The notes: a model not told the origin generated them from the sequence alone. Numbered from the stretch's first letter, positions 19,793 to 27,866 are shown. The stretch is 27,995 bases of DNA from DASVCS01 sp036381495 (GCA_036381495.1 DASVCS010000044.1:1-27995); one strand, 5' to 3'. Translations and numbers: made by a program.

Positions 19793-20992
19793 TCACGACG
19801 CGCCGGCGGCGACCGGCGCGTCCCACGGAACCGCGTAGTCGTAGATCCAGGACATGGCCTTCTCGGTCGCGAAGAAGCGGAACGCGACCGGCATGAACAG
19901 GTCCCGGAGGAAGACGGCCGCGCGGCTCTCGAGCGCCTTGTACTGCCCGTTCCGCCGGCCGACCGCCGCGATCCGCTCCGCCCTCGGGCGCCGGAGCGCC
20001 TCGTAGCGCGCCAGCGCGCGCTCCGGACCCGCGACGTCGCGCAGACACTTCGCCAGCACCACCGCGTCCTCCAGCGCCAGCGACGCACCCTGGCCGGCGC
20101 TCGGAGAGACCGCGTGCGCCGCATCGCCCAGGAGCACGGCGCGCCCCCGATGCCAGCGGGCCAGCGACGGCATGTCGTGGATCGGCGTCGCACCGATCTC
20201 CGCCGTGCGGTCGATCAACGCCGCGATGAACGCGGGATCCGCCGCGAAGAGATCCCGCAGCCGCCGCTTCCACTCGTCCACGGCGACGGCCGCCAGCTCC
20301 TCACGCGACGGCTCGCGGTGGCTCCCCAGATTCGCGAACCACCACGCCTCGCCCGTCGGGCGAACCGTGTAGCCGAAGAACGCGCGACGACCCCAGACCA
20401 TGTGCATCGTCTGCGGCGTCGCCGGCAGCCCGGAGTCCCGCACGATCCCGCCGAGGTTCAGCAGCCCCGTGTAGCTCGGCGCGGGCGCATCCGGCGTCAT
20501 CACGCGCCGAACGCGCGAGTGGATCCCGTCCGCGCCGATCAGGACATCGCCCTCCACCTCGGTACCGTCCTCGAAGCGCGCGACCACGCCCGCCTCCGTC
20601 TCCGCGTAGTCGACGAACCGCGTCCCGTACCGCATCTCGACACCCCGCCTCCGCGCCTCGTCCGCCAGCACCCGCTGAAGCGTCCCGCGCATCAGCGTCA
20701 CGCTCGGCGCGCCCGAATCCAGCCACCCGTTCGAGACGACGCCGAGCCGCTTGCCCGTCGTGCTGCTGAACGCCATCGACGGCGTCGCGATGACGTCCGC
20801 GGCCAGCACCGCATCCAACAGCTCCAGGTCGCGCAACACCCGCATCCCGTTCACGCCCAACCCCAGGAACAGGCCCAGCGAATCGGCCGGACCGCCGTGC
20901 GCCTCGTGCACCACGGCCTCGATCCCCGCGCGCCGCAACGCCACGGCGGCGACCGGGCCACCGATCCCGCCGCCGATCACGATTGCCTTCAT
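19793..20992 (-). CDS. FAD-dependent monooxygenase (PHBH/TetX-like class)
   Basis: 399 aa. Dinucleotide-binding GGGIGG at residues 7-12, DG motif GADGIHSRVR at about 153-162, and GD motif GDAAHAVSPSAGQG at about 289-302, the three fingerprints of class A flavoprotein hydroxylases, which insert oxygen into aromatic or polyketide compounds, in some cases tetracycline. The substrate cannot be read from sequence. ATG 20992 opens directly into the Rossmann strand. A perfect 18-bp TetR-type operator lies 80 bases upstream (21072-21089), so ligand-induced expression is expected, but no TetR gene is in the window. The divergent neighbour is a MarR-GNAT fusion. Confidence 0.88.
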   Translation of the reverse strand: MKAIVIGGGIGGPVAAVALRRAGIEAVVHEAHGGPADSLGLFLGLGVNGMRVLRDLELLDAVLAADVIATPSMAFSSTTGKRLGVVSNGWLDSGAPSVTLMRGTLQRVLADEARRRGVEMRYGTRFVDYAETEAGVVARFEDGTEVEGDVLIGADGIHSRVRRVMTPDAPAPSYTGLLNLGGIVRDSGLPATPQTMHMVWGRRAFFGYTVRPTGEAWWFANLGSHREPSREELAAVAVDEWKRRLRDLFAADPAFIAALIDRTAEIGATPIHDMPSLARWHRGRAVLLGDAAHAVSPSAGQGASLALEDAVVLAKCLRDVAGPERALARYEALRRPRAERIAAVGRRNGQYKALESRAAVFLRDLFMPVAFRFFATEKAMSWIYDYAVPWDAPVAAGAS

Positions 20993-21071
20993 GATCCGTC
21001 TCCTTCATCTCCTCGGCCGGAGCGGCCTCTGCGGCTTCCCTCTCGATCCGGCCGATCGAACCGGCTCATAA

Positions 21072-21089
21072 TTCGTTCGGTCGAACGAA
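21072..21089 (-). promoter_or_regulatory. TetR-type operator palindrome upstream of the monooxygenase
   Basis: TTCGTTCG-GT-CGAACGAA, perfect 8-base arms with a 2-base centre, within the most AT-rich part of the region. Shape and arm sequence resemble TetR-family operators. The cognate repressor is not encoded nearby; the divergent MarR-GNAT protein is an alternative binder. Confidence 0.7.
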
Positions 21090-21135
21090 ATATTGTGCGG
21101 AGGGGCGCGCATGTCAAGGCGGGGCGGTCGGACGC

Positions 21136-21198
21136 GCGGCGGCAGCGGGACGCGGCGGCAGCGGGACGCGTGGCGGCGCGACGCGTGGCGGCGGGAGG
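21136..21198. repeat. GC-rich tandem repeat, 15-16 bp unit, about four copies
   Basis: Two perfect 16-bp units GCGGCGGCAGCGGGAC (21136-21151, 21152-21167) followed by two degenerate units beginning GCGTGGCGGCG. It lies between the divergent monooxygenase and MarR-GNAT promoters. Confidence 0.7.
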
Positions 21199-21283
21199 CG
21201 ACGGCGGAGCCGACGGGCGCGGCGGAGGCACCGCCGGCGTCGCGCTGAGTTCGCGCTGCGGGCGCGGCGTCGCCTGCTCCCCC

Positions 21284-21316
21284 TTGACGTCGGGGCGATC
21301 ATCTGACCAATGTCAG
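21284..21316 (+). promoter_or_regulatory. Candidate promoter and operator of the MarR-GNAT gene
   Basis: TTGACG (21284-21289), 18 bp, CAATGT (21308-21313) would place the transcript start at about 21320, the start codon itself. A dyad CTGAC-CAAT-GTCAG (21303-21316) overlaps the -10, which would suit MarR-type autorepression. Confidence 0.4.
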
Positions 21317-21319
21317 AAA

Positions 21320-22204
21320 ATGGATCCCGAGCAGATCGCACAGGTCCGGCGCTTCCGGCGGCTCGTCACGCAGCGGGCGGGCGCGCTGGAGGATCACTTC
21401 CTCGGCCGGGACCGGCCGCTGGGCGAGTCGCGCGTGCTGTACGAGATCGGTGTGGCCGGCGCCGACCTGCGCGATCTGCGCGCGCGGCTCGGCCTCGATT
21501 CCGGGTACCTGAGCCGCATGATCCGATCGCTGGAATCGGCGGGGCTGGTCACGCTCGAGGTCGCAACGGACGACGAGCGGGTCCGGCGCGCCCGTCTCAC
21601 CCCTGCGGGCCTCGCGGAGCTGGAGGAGATGAACCGCCGTGCCGACGAGTCGGCCGAAGCGACGCTGGCTCCGCTGACGGAGCGGCAGCGGGAGCGCCTC
21701 GTCGCGGCGATGGCGGAGGTGCAGCGCCTGCTCCTGGCGGCGGGCGCGGTGATCGAGCGGGTGGACCCCGCGAGCCGATCGGCCCGGTGGTGTGTTTCCC
21801 GGTACTTCGCCGAGCTGGCCGAGCGTTTCGAAGAAGGCTTCGATCCGGGTCGGAGCCTCCCCGCCGATGATGCCGAGCTGCGCCCGCCCCGGGGCGCCTT
21901 CCTGGTCGCGAGCGTCGACGGCGAGCCGGTCGCCTGCGGGGCGGTGAAGCGGATCGCGCCCGGCGTCGGCTCGCTCAAGCGGATGTGGGTCGCGGACTCG
22001 GTACGCGGCGTCGGCGTCGGGCGCCGGATGCTGGAAGCGCTCGAGGCGCAGGCGCGGGAGCTCGGCCTGACGACGCTCCGCCTCGAGACCAACCGCGCGC
22101 TCGTCGAGGCGATCCGCCTCTACCGGAGCGCGGGCTACGTCGAAGTGGCGCCGTTCAACGCGGACCCGTACGCCGACCACTGGTTCGAGAAGCGGCTGTC
22201 CTGA
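21320..22204 (+). CDS. MarR regulator fused to GNAT N-acetyltransferase
   Basis: 294 aa. Residues 1-145 are a MarR winged helix (RDLRARLGLDSGYLSRMIRSLESAGLV, then the basic wing VATDDERVRRARLTPAGLAEL). Residues 155-294 are a GNAT acetyltransferase with the acetyl-CoA loop VRGVGVGRRML (about 228-238) and LYRSAGYVEVAPF. In such fusions the DNA-binding half is thought to control genes related to the acetylated ligand. No ribosome site precedes ATG 21320, while a promoter-like pair predicts a transcript beginning at that codon, so leaderless translation is possible. A much longer upstream open frame is arginine-rich and rejected. Divergent from the monooxygenase, so it is a candidate regulator of it. 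Confidence 0.88.
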   Translation: MDPEQIAQVRRFRRLVTQRAGALEDHFLGRDRPLGESRVLYEIGVAGADLRDLRARLGLDSGYLSRMIRSLESAGLVTLEVATDDERVRRARLTPAGLAELEEMNRRADESAEATLAPLTERQRERLVAAMAEVQRLLLAAGAVIERVDPASRSARWCVSRYFAELAERFEEGFDPGRSLPADDAELRPPRGAFLVASVDGEPVACGAVKRIAPGVGSLKRMWVADSVRGVGVGRRMLEALEAQARELGLTTLRLETNRALVEAIRLYRSAGYVEVAPFNADPYADHWFEKRLS

Positions 22205-22390
22205 AGATGGCGCGCCGCGGGTGCCGCGTGCGCCGCGGCTGACGAGCGGGGGACGCAGGCGACATCGCCGACGACGACGTCCGTGGGCATGCAGAACCGG
22301 GGTGGACGCGGATCTCGCGGGTCCCCCCAGAGGCGTCGGCACGCGGCCGGAGCCGGGTGCCGGAGGCACCCCCGACAATGGAGGAAACCG

Positions 22391-22915
22391 ATGCAGTTCG
22401 AACTCCCCCGCGCGCTCGAGATCCTCGAGCGCACGCCCCCGACTTTCCGCGCGCTGCTGGGCGGCCTGCCCGAGGCGTGGACGTCGCCGAACGAGGGCCC
22501 CGACACGTTCAGCGCTTTCGACAACGTCGGCCACCTCATCCACGCCGAGCGGACCAACTGGATCCCGCGCGCCCGCATCATCCTCGCGCAGGGGCCGGAC
22601 CGGCGCTTCGGCCCCTTCGACCGGTTCGCGCACTACTGCGAAAGCCAGGGCAAGAGCATGGCGGACCTCCTCGACGAGTTCGCGCGCCTCCGCGCGGATA
22701 ACCTGAAGACGCTGCGCGACTGGCAGCTCTCCGACCGGGAGCTTGCGCTCACGGGCGAGCACCCCGAGCTGGGACCGGTCACGCTGCGGCAACTGCTCGC
22801 CACCTGGGTGGTGCACGACCTGGGACACGTGAGACAGACCGCGCGCGTGCTGGCCAAGCAGTACCGCGAGGCGGTGGGGCCGTGGCGGGCGTATCTGCCG
22901 GTGTTGGAGAGGTAG
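22391..22915 (+). CDS. DinB-family metal-binding protein
   Basis: 174 aa four-helix-bundle protein. The three metal-ligand histidines are visible: H48 (FDNVGHLIHAE), H142 and H146 (VVHDLGHVRQTARVL). DinB-like enzymes are a broad superfamily including thiol-dependent S-transferases; substrate here is unknown. ATG 22391 has GGAGGAAAC immediately upstream, which fixes the start against longer arginine-rich frames. It follows the MarR-GNAT gene by 186 bases in the same direction. Confidence 0.88.
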   Translation: MQFELPRALEILERTPPTFRALLGGLPEAWTSPNEGPDTFSAFDNVGHLIHAERTNWIPRARIILAQGPDRRFGPFDRFAHYCESQGKSMADLLDEFARLRADNLKTLRDWQLSDRELALTGEHPELGPVTLRQLLATWVVHDLGHVRQTARVLAKQYREAVGPWRAYLPVLER

Positions 22916-23217
22916 GGGGTGGGCGGGGCGTGAGGGCGGCATCGAGGGCGGGTGGTGGGGGCTTCGGTCCGGTGGCGGGTCGGCTCCGGCGGCGTCGGCA
23001 TTCCGGACGGGGGATTGCCCGGACGGCGTTTGGGCGCGCCGATGCCGTAGTCCATGACCGGACTGCCACGCCGCGATCCGCGCACCCAACCCGCGGTAGC
23101 GAGCGAGTCACCGGGAAGCGGCCGACGCCGCAGTCGGCTACGGGTGTCACGCTCGAGACAGGCGCGGCGTTAAGCTACATCCCAGCCGGTTGCTTGCCCG
23201 TCAAAGGACCGTTGATC
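22916..23217. other. Intergenic region, no gene seen
   Basis: About 300 very GC-rich bases between the DinB gene and the broken lipoprotein gene. No hairpin or promoter stands out. Confidence 0.4.
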
Positions 23218-23741
23218 ATGGAGAGTGAGACTTCGGGCGGAGCACCGCTACGTTCATCCGTTCTGTCCTTGCAACCAAGGGGGATCATCCGGAAACCTCG
23301 CCAGAACCTTGCTAGCGCGCTGCTGCTCATTGCTGCCGCGGCCTGCTCGAGCCCGACCACTCCGCAGGACCGTCTGGACACCGCGAAGGAGCGCTGGGCT
23401 TCCCGAGGTCCACGGAGTTATTCGTGGGTGGTGACACGGGCCTGTGAATGCTTGCCGGAGATGTCGGGCCCACACGGGTCGTCGTGCGCGACGGGACGGT
23501 GGCGTCCCGGTGGTTCCTCCCCGAGGACGAGCCCTTGGACGATCGGTACGCCGACCTCTTCCCCAGCGTGGACGGACTCTTCGAACTCATCGAGAGCAGC
23601 CTCCGGGAAGGCGTTGAGGTCGTGGAGGCGAAATACGATCCGGCGTTGGGCTATCCCGTTCGGGTGACCATCGGTGGTTCCCCGGCGGTCGACGGCAGCG
23701 TCGTCTACGAAGTGAGCGACTTCTCCGCCGAATCGGACTGA
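23218..23741 (+). pseudogene. DUF6174-like lipoprotein, frameshifted
   Basis: ATG 23218 gives a signal peptide with lipobox (ALLLIAAAAC, then SSPTT), followed by DRLDTAKERWASRGPRSYSWVVTRACECLPEM, a typical start of DUF6174-type secreted proteins. At about 23465-23475 the homology leaves this frame and continues in another as GPTRVVVRDGTVASRWF, VDGLFELIESSLREGVEVVEAKYDPALGYPVRV and YEVSDFS, ending at 23741. A single-base change joins them, so this is one gene with one frameshift (or a base-calling error). Function of the family is unknown. The signal peptide has an unusually long n-region, so the true start may be internal. Confidence 0.75.
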
Positions 23742-23852
23742 CCGCCAGCTCGTCGCCGCATGGTGCCTCCTTGAACTTGGCGCGAAGAAGTCCGGAGAGT
23801 TCGCCATCATGGACGCGTTCGGTTCCGAGAACGACGCCGAAGTGAAGTCCAA

Positions 23853-24105
23853 CTACGCGTCGTTGAGTACCTCCACGGCGCGATCGATATCCTCGAGCGT
23901 GTTGTAGGGTGCGGCGAGAGGCGAACGGCATTCTTACGTACGGCCCCATCCACCCGTGCGGCTCTCATCAGCGCTGCATGCACCTCCCGCGGATCCCGTC
24001 CACCCTCGGGCCGCAGGACCACCAGCGTGGAGCGTGTGGGGCCCGCCGCAGGGCTCACCAGACGGTACCGGACCCGGCCATGGAACGGGCCGATGTCACC
24101 GGCGT
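23853..24105 (-). pseudogene. C-terminal remnant of a class V aminotransferase (cysteine-desulfurase fold)
   Basis: On the minus strand GPFHGRVRYRLVSPAAGPTR, STLVVLRPEGG and VRKNAVRLSPH are followed, after a one-base frame change near 23905, by YNTLEDIDRAVEVLNDA and a TAG stop. RLSPHxYNTxEDIDRxVEVL is the usual end of class V PLP-dependent aminotransferases. The whole N-terminal part, including the PLP lysine, is missing; the VOC gene begins directly upstream. Hence a truncated and frameshifted relic. Confidence 0.7.
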
Positions 24106-24128
24106 ACCCGCGGCCGCGGCCGACGTCG

Positions 24129-24515
24129 TCAGACCTCGATACGATTTGAGATTTCGACGAGGTTCGAGTCCGGATCCCGGATGTAGACGGACAGGATGGG
24201 ACCGGCGGCTCCGGTGCGGCGGACGGGTCCCTCGATGATCGGTACACCGGCCGAGCTCAGGTGCTCGATGACCTCCGGGAGCGGGGTGCTGGTGAGCAGA
24301 CAGATGTCGATCGCGCCGGGCGTGGGTGCCGCGGCTTTGGGCTCGAACTCCTTGCCCGACTCATGGAGATTGAGCTTCTGGGCGCCGAAGGCGAGTGCTT
24401 TGCGCCCGCCGCCGAAGGTGATGACCTCCATGCCGAGCACACGCGAGTAGAAGTCGCAGGTCTCGGGAATACTCCGGACTGTCAGCACCAGGTGGTCGAT
24501 CGCGTCGATCTGCAT
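24129..24515 (-). CDS. VOC-family (glyoxalase/fosfomycin-resistance fold) protein
   Basis: 128 aa, intact. IDHLVLTVRSIPETCDFYSRVLGMEV at the N-terminus and SVYIRDPDSNLVEISN at the C-terminus are the paired beta-alpha-beta modules of the vicinal oxygen chelate fold. Candidate metal ligands are H8, H55 (KLNLHE) and the C-terminal glutamate (VEIS). ATG 24515 has GGAGGAATTCGC in front. Family members include glyoxalase I, dioxygenases and antibiotic-resistance proteins; the sequence alone does not decide. It stands intact between two broken genes. Confidence 0.85.
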   Translation of the reverse strand: MQIDAIDHLVLTVRSIPETCDFYSRVLGMEVITFGGGRKALAFGAQKLNLHESGKEFEPKAAAPTPGAIDICLLTSTPLPEVIEHLSSAGVPIIEGPVRRTGAAGPILSVYIRDPDSNLVEISNRIEV

Positions 24516-24530
24516 GCGAATTCCTCCGTT

Positions 24531-25204
24531 TCACTGCGCCGCGCCGGTCGCGCGCGCATGCGTCGTCACTGCCAGCGCCAGCCCGTCGAGCGCCTGGAGC
24601 GGGACCGCGCTGTTCATCAGCAGCACGACGCCGATCCCGCGATCCGGCATGAAGCCGATGAAGCTGCGGAAGCCGCCCGTGCCGCCGTTGTGCCAGTAGA
24701 GCGTATCGCCGCGTGGCGGAGTGCTGATGTGCCAGCCGAGCGCGACGGACGCGTTCGGCCCGGCGGGCGCCCTCGGTTCGCGCGACAGGAGGATCGCCTC
24801 GTGGAGCGGCGCGCTCAAGGGGTCGAGCTGGATCCGGAGGAAGCGGAGCAGGTCGGCGGCCGTCGAGCGCAGCGCGCCCGCGCCGGCGAGCGCGTCGAAA
24901 CGCCAGAACGGAACGGGCTTCGCCTGCGCGTGCCCCGTCGCCATGCGCTCGTCCGCGTCGTGCGGCCCGGCCACGTACGTGTCTTCGAGGCCGAGCGGCC
25001 GGAGGACGCGTTCGGCGAGGAGCGTGTCGAACGGCACCCCGGCGCGTCGCGCCAGCAGGTGGCCGAGGAGGCGGCGCCCAGGTTCGAGTATTCGTATCGC
25101 GCTCCGGGCGCGCGCGGCAGTGCGTACCCGGCCAGGAAGGCGTAGAGCCGCTCCGCGGTGTAGTCGGCGTACGGGTCGGCCACGTTCGCGGGCGCGATGT
25201 TCAT
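24531..25204 (-). pseudogene. Serine hydrolase of the beta-lactamase (class C / S12) fold, truncated and frameshifted
   Basis: The surviving part reads NIAPANVADPYADYTAERLY, then PGARYEYSNLGA with the YSN motif, then after a one-base frame change at about 25070-25083 LLGHLLARRAGVPFDTLLAE, RPLGLEDTYV, and WHNGGTGGFRSFIGF (the HxG-type motif), ending at 24531. The N-terminal third with the SxxK nucleophile is missing and is replaced by part of a sigma factor. It therefore cannot be an active enzyme. Confidence 0.8.
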
Positions 25205-25487
25205 CCCCGTTCATCCATGCCGCGAGGCGCTTCCGGATCCGGTGCAGCTTGACGCCCGCGTTCGTTTTGCTGATCCCCAGCACTTCTGCGATCTCCCGGT
25301 GGCTCCGGTCATCGAGGTACATGGTCACGATGGCGCGGTCGACGTCGTCCAGGCGCGCGATCGCCGCGTGCAGCCGTTCGCGACGTCGCTCGGCATCCAG
25401 CCGTTCGTCCGGCGGCGTGCCGCCGGCGCGCGGCTCGGCCGCGGATTCCAGCGGCACCTCCGGGCGCGCGCCGAGTCGACGGCACAC
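25205..25487 (-). pseudogene. ECF sigma factor fragment (region 4)
   Basis: ERLHAAIARLDDVDRAIVTM followed by YLDDRSHREIAEVLGISKTNAGVKLHRIRKRLAAW is a complete sigma-70 region 4 helix-turn-helix, of the kind that recognises the -35 element. Region 2 (core binding and -10 recognition) is not readable upstream, so the gene is truncated at its 5' end. Its 3' end runs at MNGDE directly into the beta-lactamase-fold remnant. By chance the C-terminal half of that remnant is in the same frame, giving an open frame of about 318 codons that should not be annotated as one protein. Confidence 0.75.
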
Positions 25488-25710
25488 ACGTCATGGCTGT
25501 TGTCGAAGAGGACGAGGAGACCCTGATCCAATATTGGCATGTCAGCGTTGATCAGGGGGAACTCAGGAAGGCATTTCCCTTCAGCTCGTCGGACCGTGAA
25601 CCTTGTCGGCTTCGAGACGACTTGCTGTTCTGGCTTCGGGAAGGAAGGGCGCCGGTCCGATCGTCCGAATCGAACAACACGTGTGGAGACACGGCCAAGC
25701 CGCGATTCCA

Positions 25711-26259
25711 ATGCCAGACCGCTTTGTCTACCGCAGCTTTCAAATTGACACCAATCGCATTAACTCGCGCGGCAGGCTGCAATACATGAATCAACTGGAA
25801 GAGTGGCATCGAAACGGAGTCATTCACCTCGATATGTCTCAGGTTGCGCATGGCGAAGCCTTGTCCGGTGGAGACCAGCGCCGTGCGTCGAAGGCCGTGA
25901 CCTATATTTGCTCTATGACGATGGCAAGCACGCAACTGGAGATCGAGCAAATGCGTGCAATCGAGGCGGTTTTGTTTCCGGAAGGTGCCGCAGACCAGAA
26001 CGAACGAAATGACGTGGAGATCGTCTTCAATAGCATCAAATACGGTCGCACTCTCGTCACGGCTGACGGTGATTCGCGGACCCAACCTGGTGGAATACTA
26101 GGGAATCGGGCGGCACTCGAACGCCTTGGCGCTAGGGTCATGCGGGATTCAGAGGCCGTAGCACATGTTCGGCAAGAGATTGCGCGAAGAGATGCCGACG
26201 CCCGGGCTGTTGCTGCACGTACTGGCATGCCTCTCCCGACGTGGGTAGGTGCGGACTAG
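25711..26259 (+). CDS. Stand-alone PIN-like domain protein
   Basis: 182 aa from ATG 25711 (an arginine-poor upstream extension exists but the fold starts at FQIDTNRIN). Acidic residues at PIN positions: D13 (IDTN), E49 region (AHGEAL), D101 (NDVEIVFNSI) and D119 (LVTADGDS). PIN proteins are mostly Mg-dependent ribonucleases and often toxins; I see no antitoxin gene next to it, and a C-terminal helical extension (HVRQEIARRDADARAVAART) is present. Base composition is visibly more AT-rich than the surroundings, suggesting acquisition by transfer. Function as RNase is inferred from the motif pattern only. Confidence 0.65.
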   Translation: MPDRFVYRSFQIDTNRINSRGRLQYMNQLEEWHRNGVIHLDMSQVAHGEALSGGDQRRASKAVTYICSMTMASTQLEIEQMRAIEAVLFPEGAADQNERNDVEIVFNSIKYGRTLVTADGDSRTQPGGILGNRAALERLGARVMRDSEAVAHVRQEIARRDADARAVAARTGMPLPTWVGAD

Positions 26260-26304
26260 GATGTGGAACCGCAGCCTAGCGAGTGCGGTGAAGCTGACGC
26301 GCAG

Positions 26305-26379
26305 GCAGTTCACGCACGAAGCCGCTGGTGGGAAATCGTATAGCAGTTCACGCGCGAAGATGCTGGGCAGACGCCCAGC
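26305..26379. repeat. 24-bp direct repeat pair plus hairpin
   Basis: Two near-identical copies of GCAGTTCACGCRCGAAG..GCTGG at 26305-26328 and 26343-26366 (38-bp period), the second running into a 7-bp stem GCTGGGC-AGAC-GCCCAGC (26362-26379). Located between the PIN and VOC genes. It does not show the core sites of an integron attC. Confidence 0.65.
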
Positions 26380-26412
26380 TTACCTCCGTGCATTAGACGG
26401 CGAGGAGGCAGC

Positions 26413-26889
26413 GTGGCGGTCAAGCGTATGGACAACGTCGGCATTGTGGTAGAAGACCTCGATGCCGCCATAGAGTTCTTCACCGAACTCGGCCTTGATC
26501 TCGAAGGCCGCATGCCTATCGAAGGCGAATGGGCCGGCCGCGTCACCGGAGTGCGCGGCCAGCGCGTCGAGGTCGCCATGATGCGCACCCCCGACGGCCA
26601 CGGCCGCCTCGAGCTCTCGCGCTTCGACGCTCCCGCCATCGCGTCCGATCACCGCACAGCCCCCGTGAACTCGTTGGGATACCTGCGCGTTATGTTCACC
26701 GTCGAGGACATCGACGACACCCTCGCCCGGCTCGGCAAGCTCGGTGCGACGGTGGTGGATCAAGTGGTTAATTACGAAGACATCTACCGGCTCTGCTACA
26801 TCCGGGGTCCCGAAGGAATTCTCATCGGGCTCGCCGAGCAGCTCGGCCACCCGGCCTCCCGAGAGAATCCCATGGAAGGAAAACATTGA
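26413..26889 (+). CDS. VOC-family (glyoxalase/dioxygenase fold) protein
   Basis: 158 aa. MDNVGIVVEDLDAAIEFFTELGLDLEGR and LGYLRVMFTVEDIDDTLARL are the two VOC modules; the N-terminal metal position is asparagine rather than histidine (MDNVGIVV), with a later glutamate in RLELSRFD, so the metal site may be altered. GTG 26413 is chosen because GAGGAGG lies five bases upstream; the next ATG (26428) would cut into the first strand. Same direction as the CPBP gene, 88 bases downstream. The substrate is unknown. Confidence 0.8.
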   Translation: MAVKRMDNVGIVVEDLDAAIEFFTELGLDLEGRMPIEGEWAGRVTGVRGQRVEVAMMRTPDGHGRLELSRFDAPAIASDHRTAPVNSLGYLRVMFTVEDIDDTLARLGKLGATVVDQVVNYEDIYRLCYIRGPEGILIGLAEQLGHPASRENPMEGKH

Positions 26890-26977
26890 GCACTCAGGCG
26901 TTGGCGCTAGATCGCCTCTCCTTGCCAGCTCGTCTTCGCCGCCGATCGCGAGCGTTGGCCTTCACATGGAGACCTCG

Positions 26978-27658
26978 ATGACCACCACACTCAGCATCGG
27001 CTTGGCGCTCGCGCTCGGCGGTCAGATACTCCTGCAGCTGTCGTCGAAAGCGTTTCGTTTCGATTCGTTCTCGCTCCCATTCCGTCTCTCCTTCTGGCTG
27101 CTCGCGCTCGCCGTCCTCGCGCTTGCCGCATACGGTGGCGGCCCGTGGCTCACACGGATCGGGGCGGAACCACTCGGGTGGCTTTCACTCATCGGCGCAG
27201 TCGTGGCGGCCGTTGCCACCCTTGCCATCTTCCCTTCGTTGCAGCGGTTGCAGAAGATCCTCGGCGGTAAGGGAACCGAGCAAACGGAGTCGTTCAAGAA
27301 GATCGCTGGGCTCTCGGCCGCTCACCGGGCGTTCCTCGTCGTCACTGCGGCGGTGGTCGAGGAAATCCTGTACCGTGGCTACGGCATCGGCATCGGTCGG
27401 CATTTGTTCGGCAATGTATCGGTCGCGGTCGGGATTTCGCTCCTCCTGTTCGTCGGCTCTCATTTCCGTTGGGGCATCAGCCATCTGATTTCGGTGTTCT
27501 GGTGTGGCCTGGTTCTCTCGCTGCTCTTCGTGGCCACGAACAATCTGTTCGCCTGCATTCTCGCACATTTTGTCATTGATGCCTTCGGTGTGCTGTTGCT
27601 ACCCTGGGCCATGGCGCGGAAGCGGGCTCGAGAAGCGCCGCTGGCACATGAACACTGA
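26978..27658 (+). CDS. CPBP-family intramembrane glutamic/metallo-protease (CAAX-type)
   Basis: 226 aa, mostly hydrophobic, about six membrane helices. Conserved motifs: E128-E129 and R133 (VVEEILYRGYG), H162 (FVGSHFRWG) and H197 with D201 (LAHFVIDAFG), the three signature regions of the Rce1/CPBP family. Bacterial members act in bacteriocin self-immunity, peptide processing or membrane-protein cleavage. ATG 26978 has GGAG seven bases upstream; ATG 26966 is an alternative. No bacteriocin or CAAX substrate gene is visible beside it. Confidence 0.85.
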   Translation: MTTTLSIGLALALGGQILLQLSSKAFRFDSFSLPFRLSFWLLALAVLALAAYGGGPWLTRIGAEPLGWLSLIGAVVAAVATLAIFPSLQRLQKILGGKGTEQTESFKKIAGLSAAHRAFLVVTAAVVEEILYRGYGIGIGRHLFGNVSVAVGISLLLFVGSHFRWGISHLISVFWCGLVLSLLFVATNNLFACILAHFVIDAFGVLLLPWAMARKRAREAPLAHEH

Positions 27659-27659
27659 C

Positions 27660-27866
27660 AAGCCACTGCTTTCGGCGAACGCGGGATCCCAGGGCTCACG
27701 GTCGCGCTCGACGTCCGAGAGCTCGCGCTCGAGCCGGCGGATGTGGTTCTCGATGCCGTGCTGGATGGGTTTCGGTCTTGGCGAGCGGACCGGCGGCCCG
27801 GGCGAAGTCTCGGACCTGGCGTGGGTTGGCCACGACGACCGGGCGGCGCAACGGCACGACCCCACG
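27660..27866 (-). pseudogene. IS110-family transposase remnant
   Basis: On the minus strand VVVANPRQVRDFARAAGPLAKTE, the diagnostic IS110 stretch just before the normal KTDRIDA, is followed after a frame change near 27772 by HGIENHIRRLERELSDVERD, which belongs much later in the protein. The section between is deleted. Both the catalytic acidic motif after AKT and the C-terminal serine region are lost, so it is inactive. Confidence 0.75.

Noticed and set aside
19769..21319. Plus-strand open frame leading in-frame into the MarR-GNAT protein
   Set aside because: It is the antisense of the FAD monooxygenase, rich in R/H/P; the real protein starts at the conserved MarR N-terminus, ATG 21320.
24531..25487. 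A genuine sigma-factor/beta-lactamase fusion protein
   Set aside because: The middle 40 or so residues of the hydrolase are in another frame and the SxxK nucleophile is missing, so the continuous frame is accidental.
26260..26980. Integron cassette array (PIN, VOC, CPBP genes with attC sites)
   Set aside because: The gaps lack paired RYYYAAC and GTTRRRY core sites and there is no integrase in the window.
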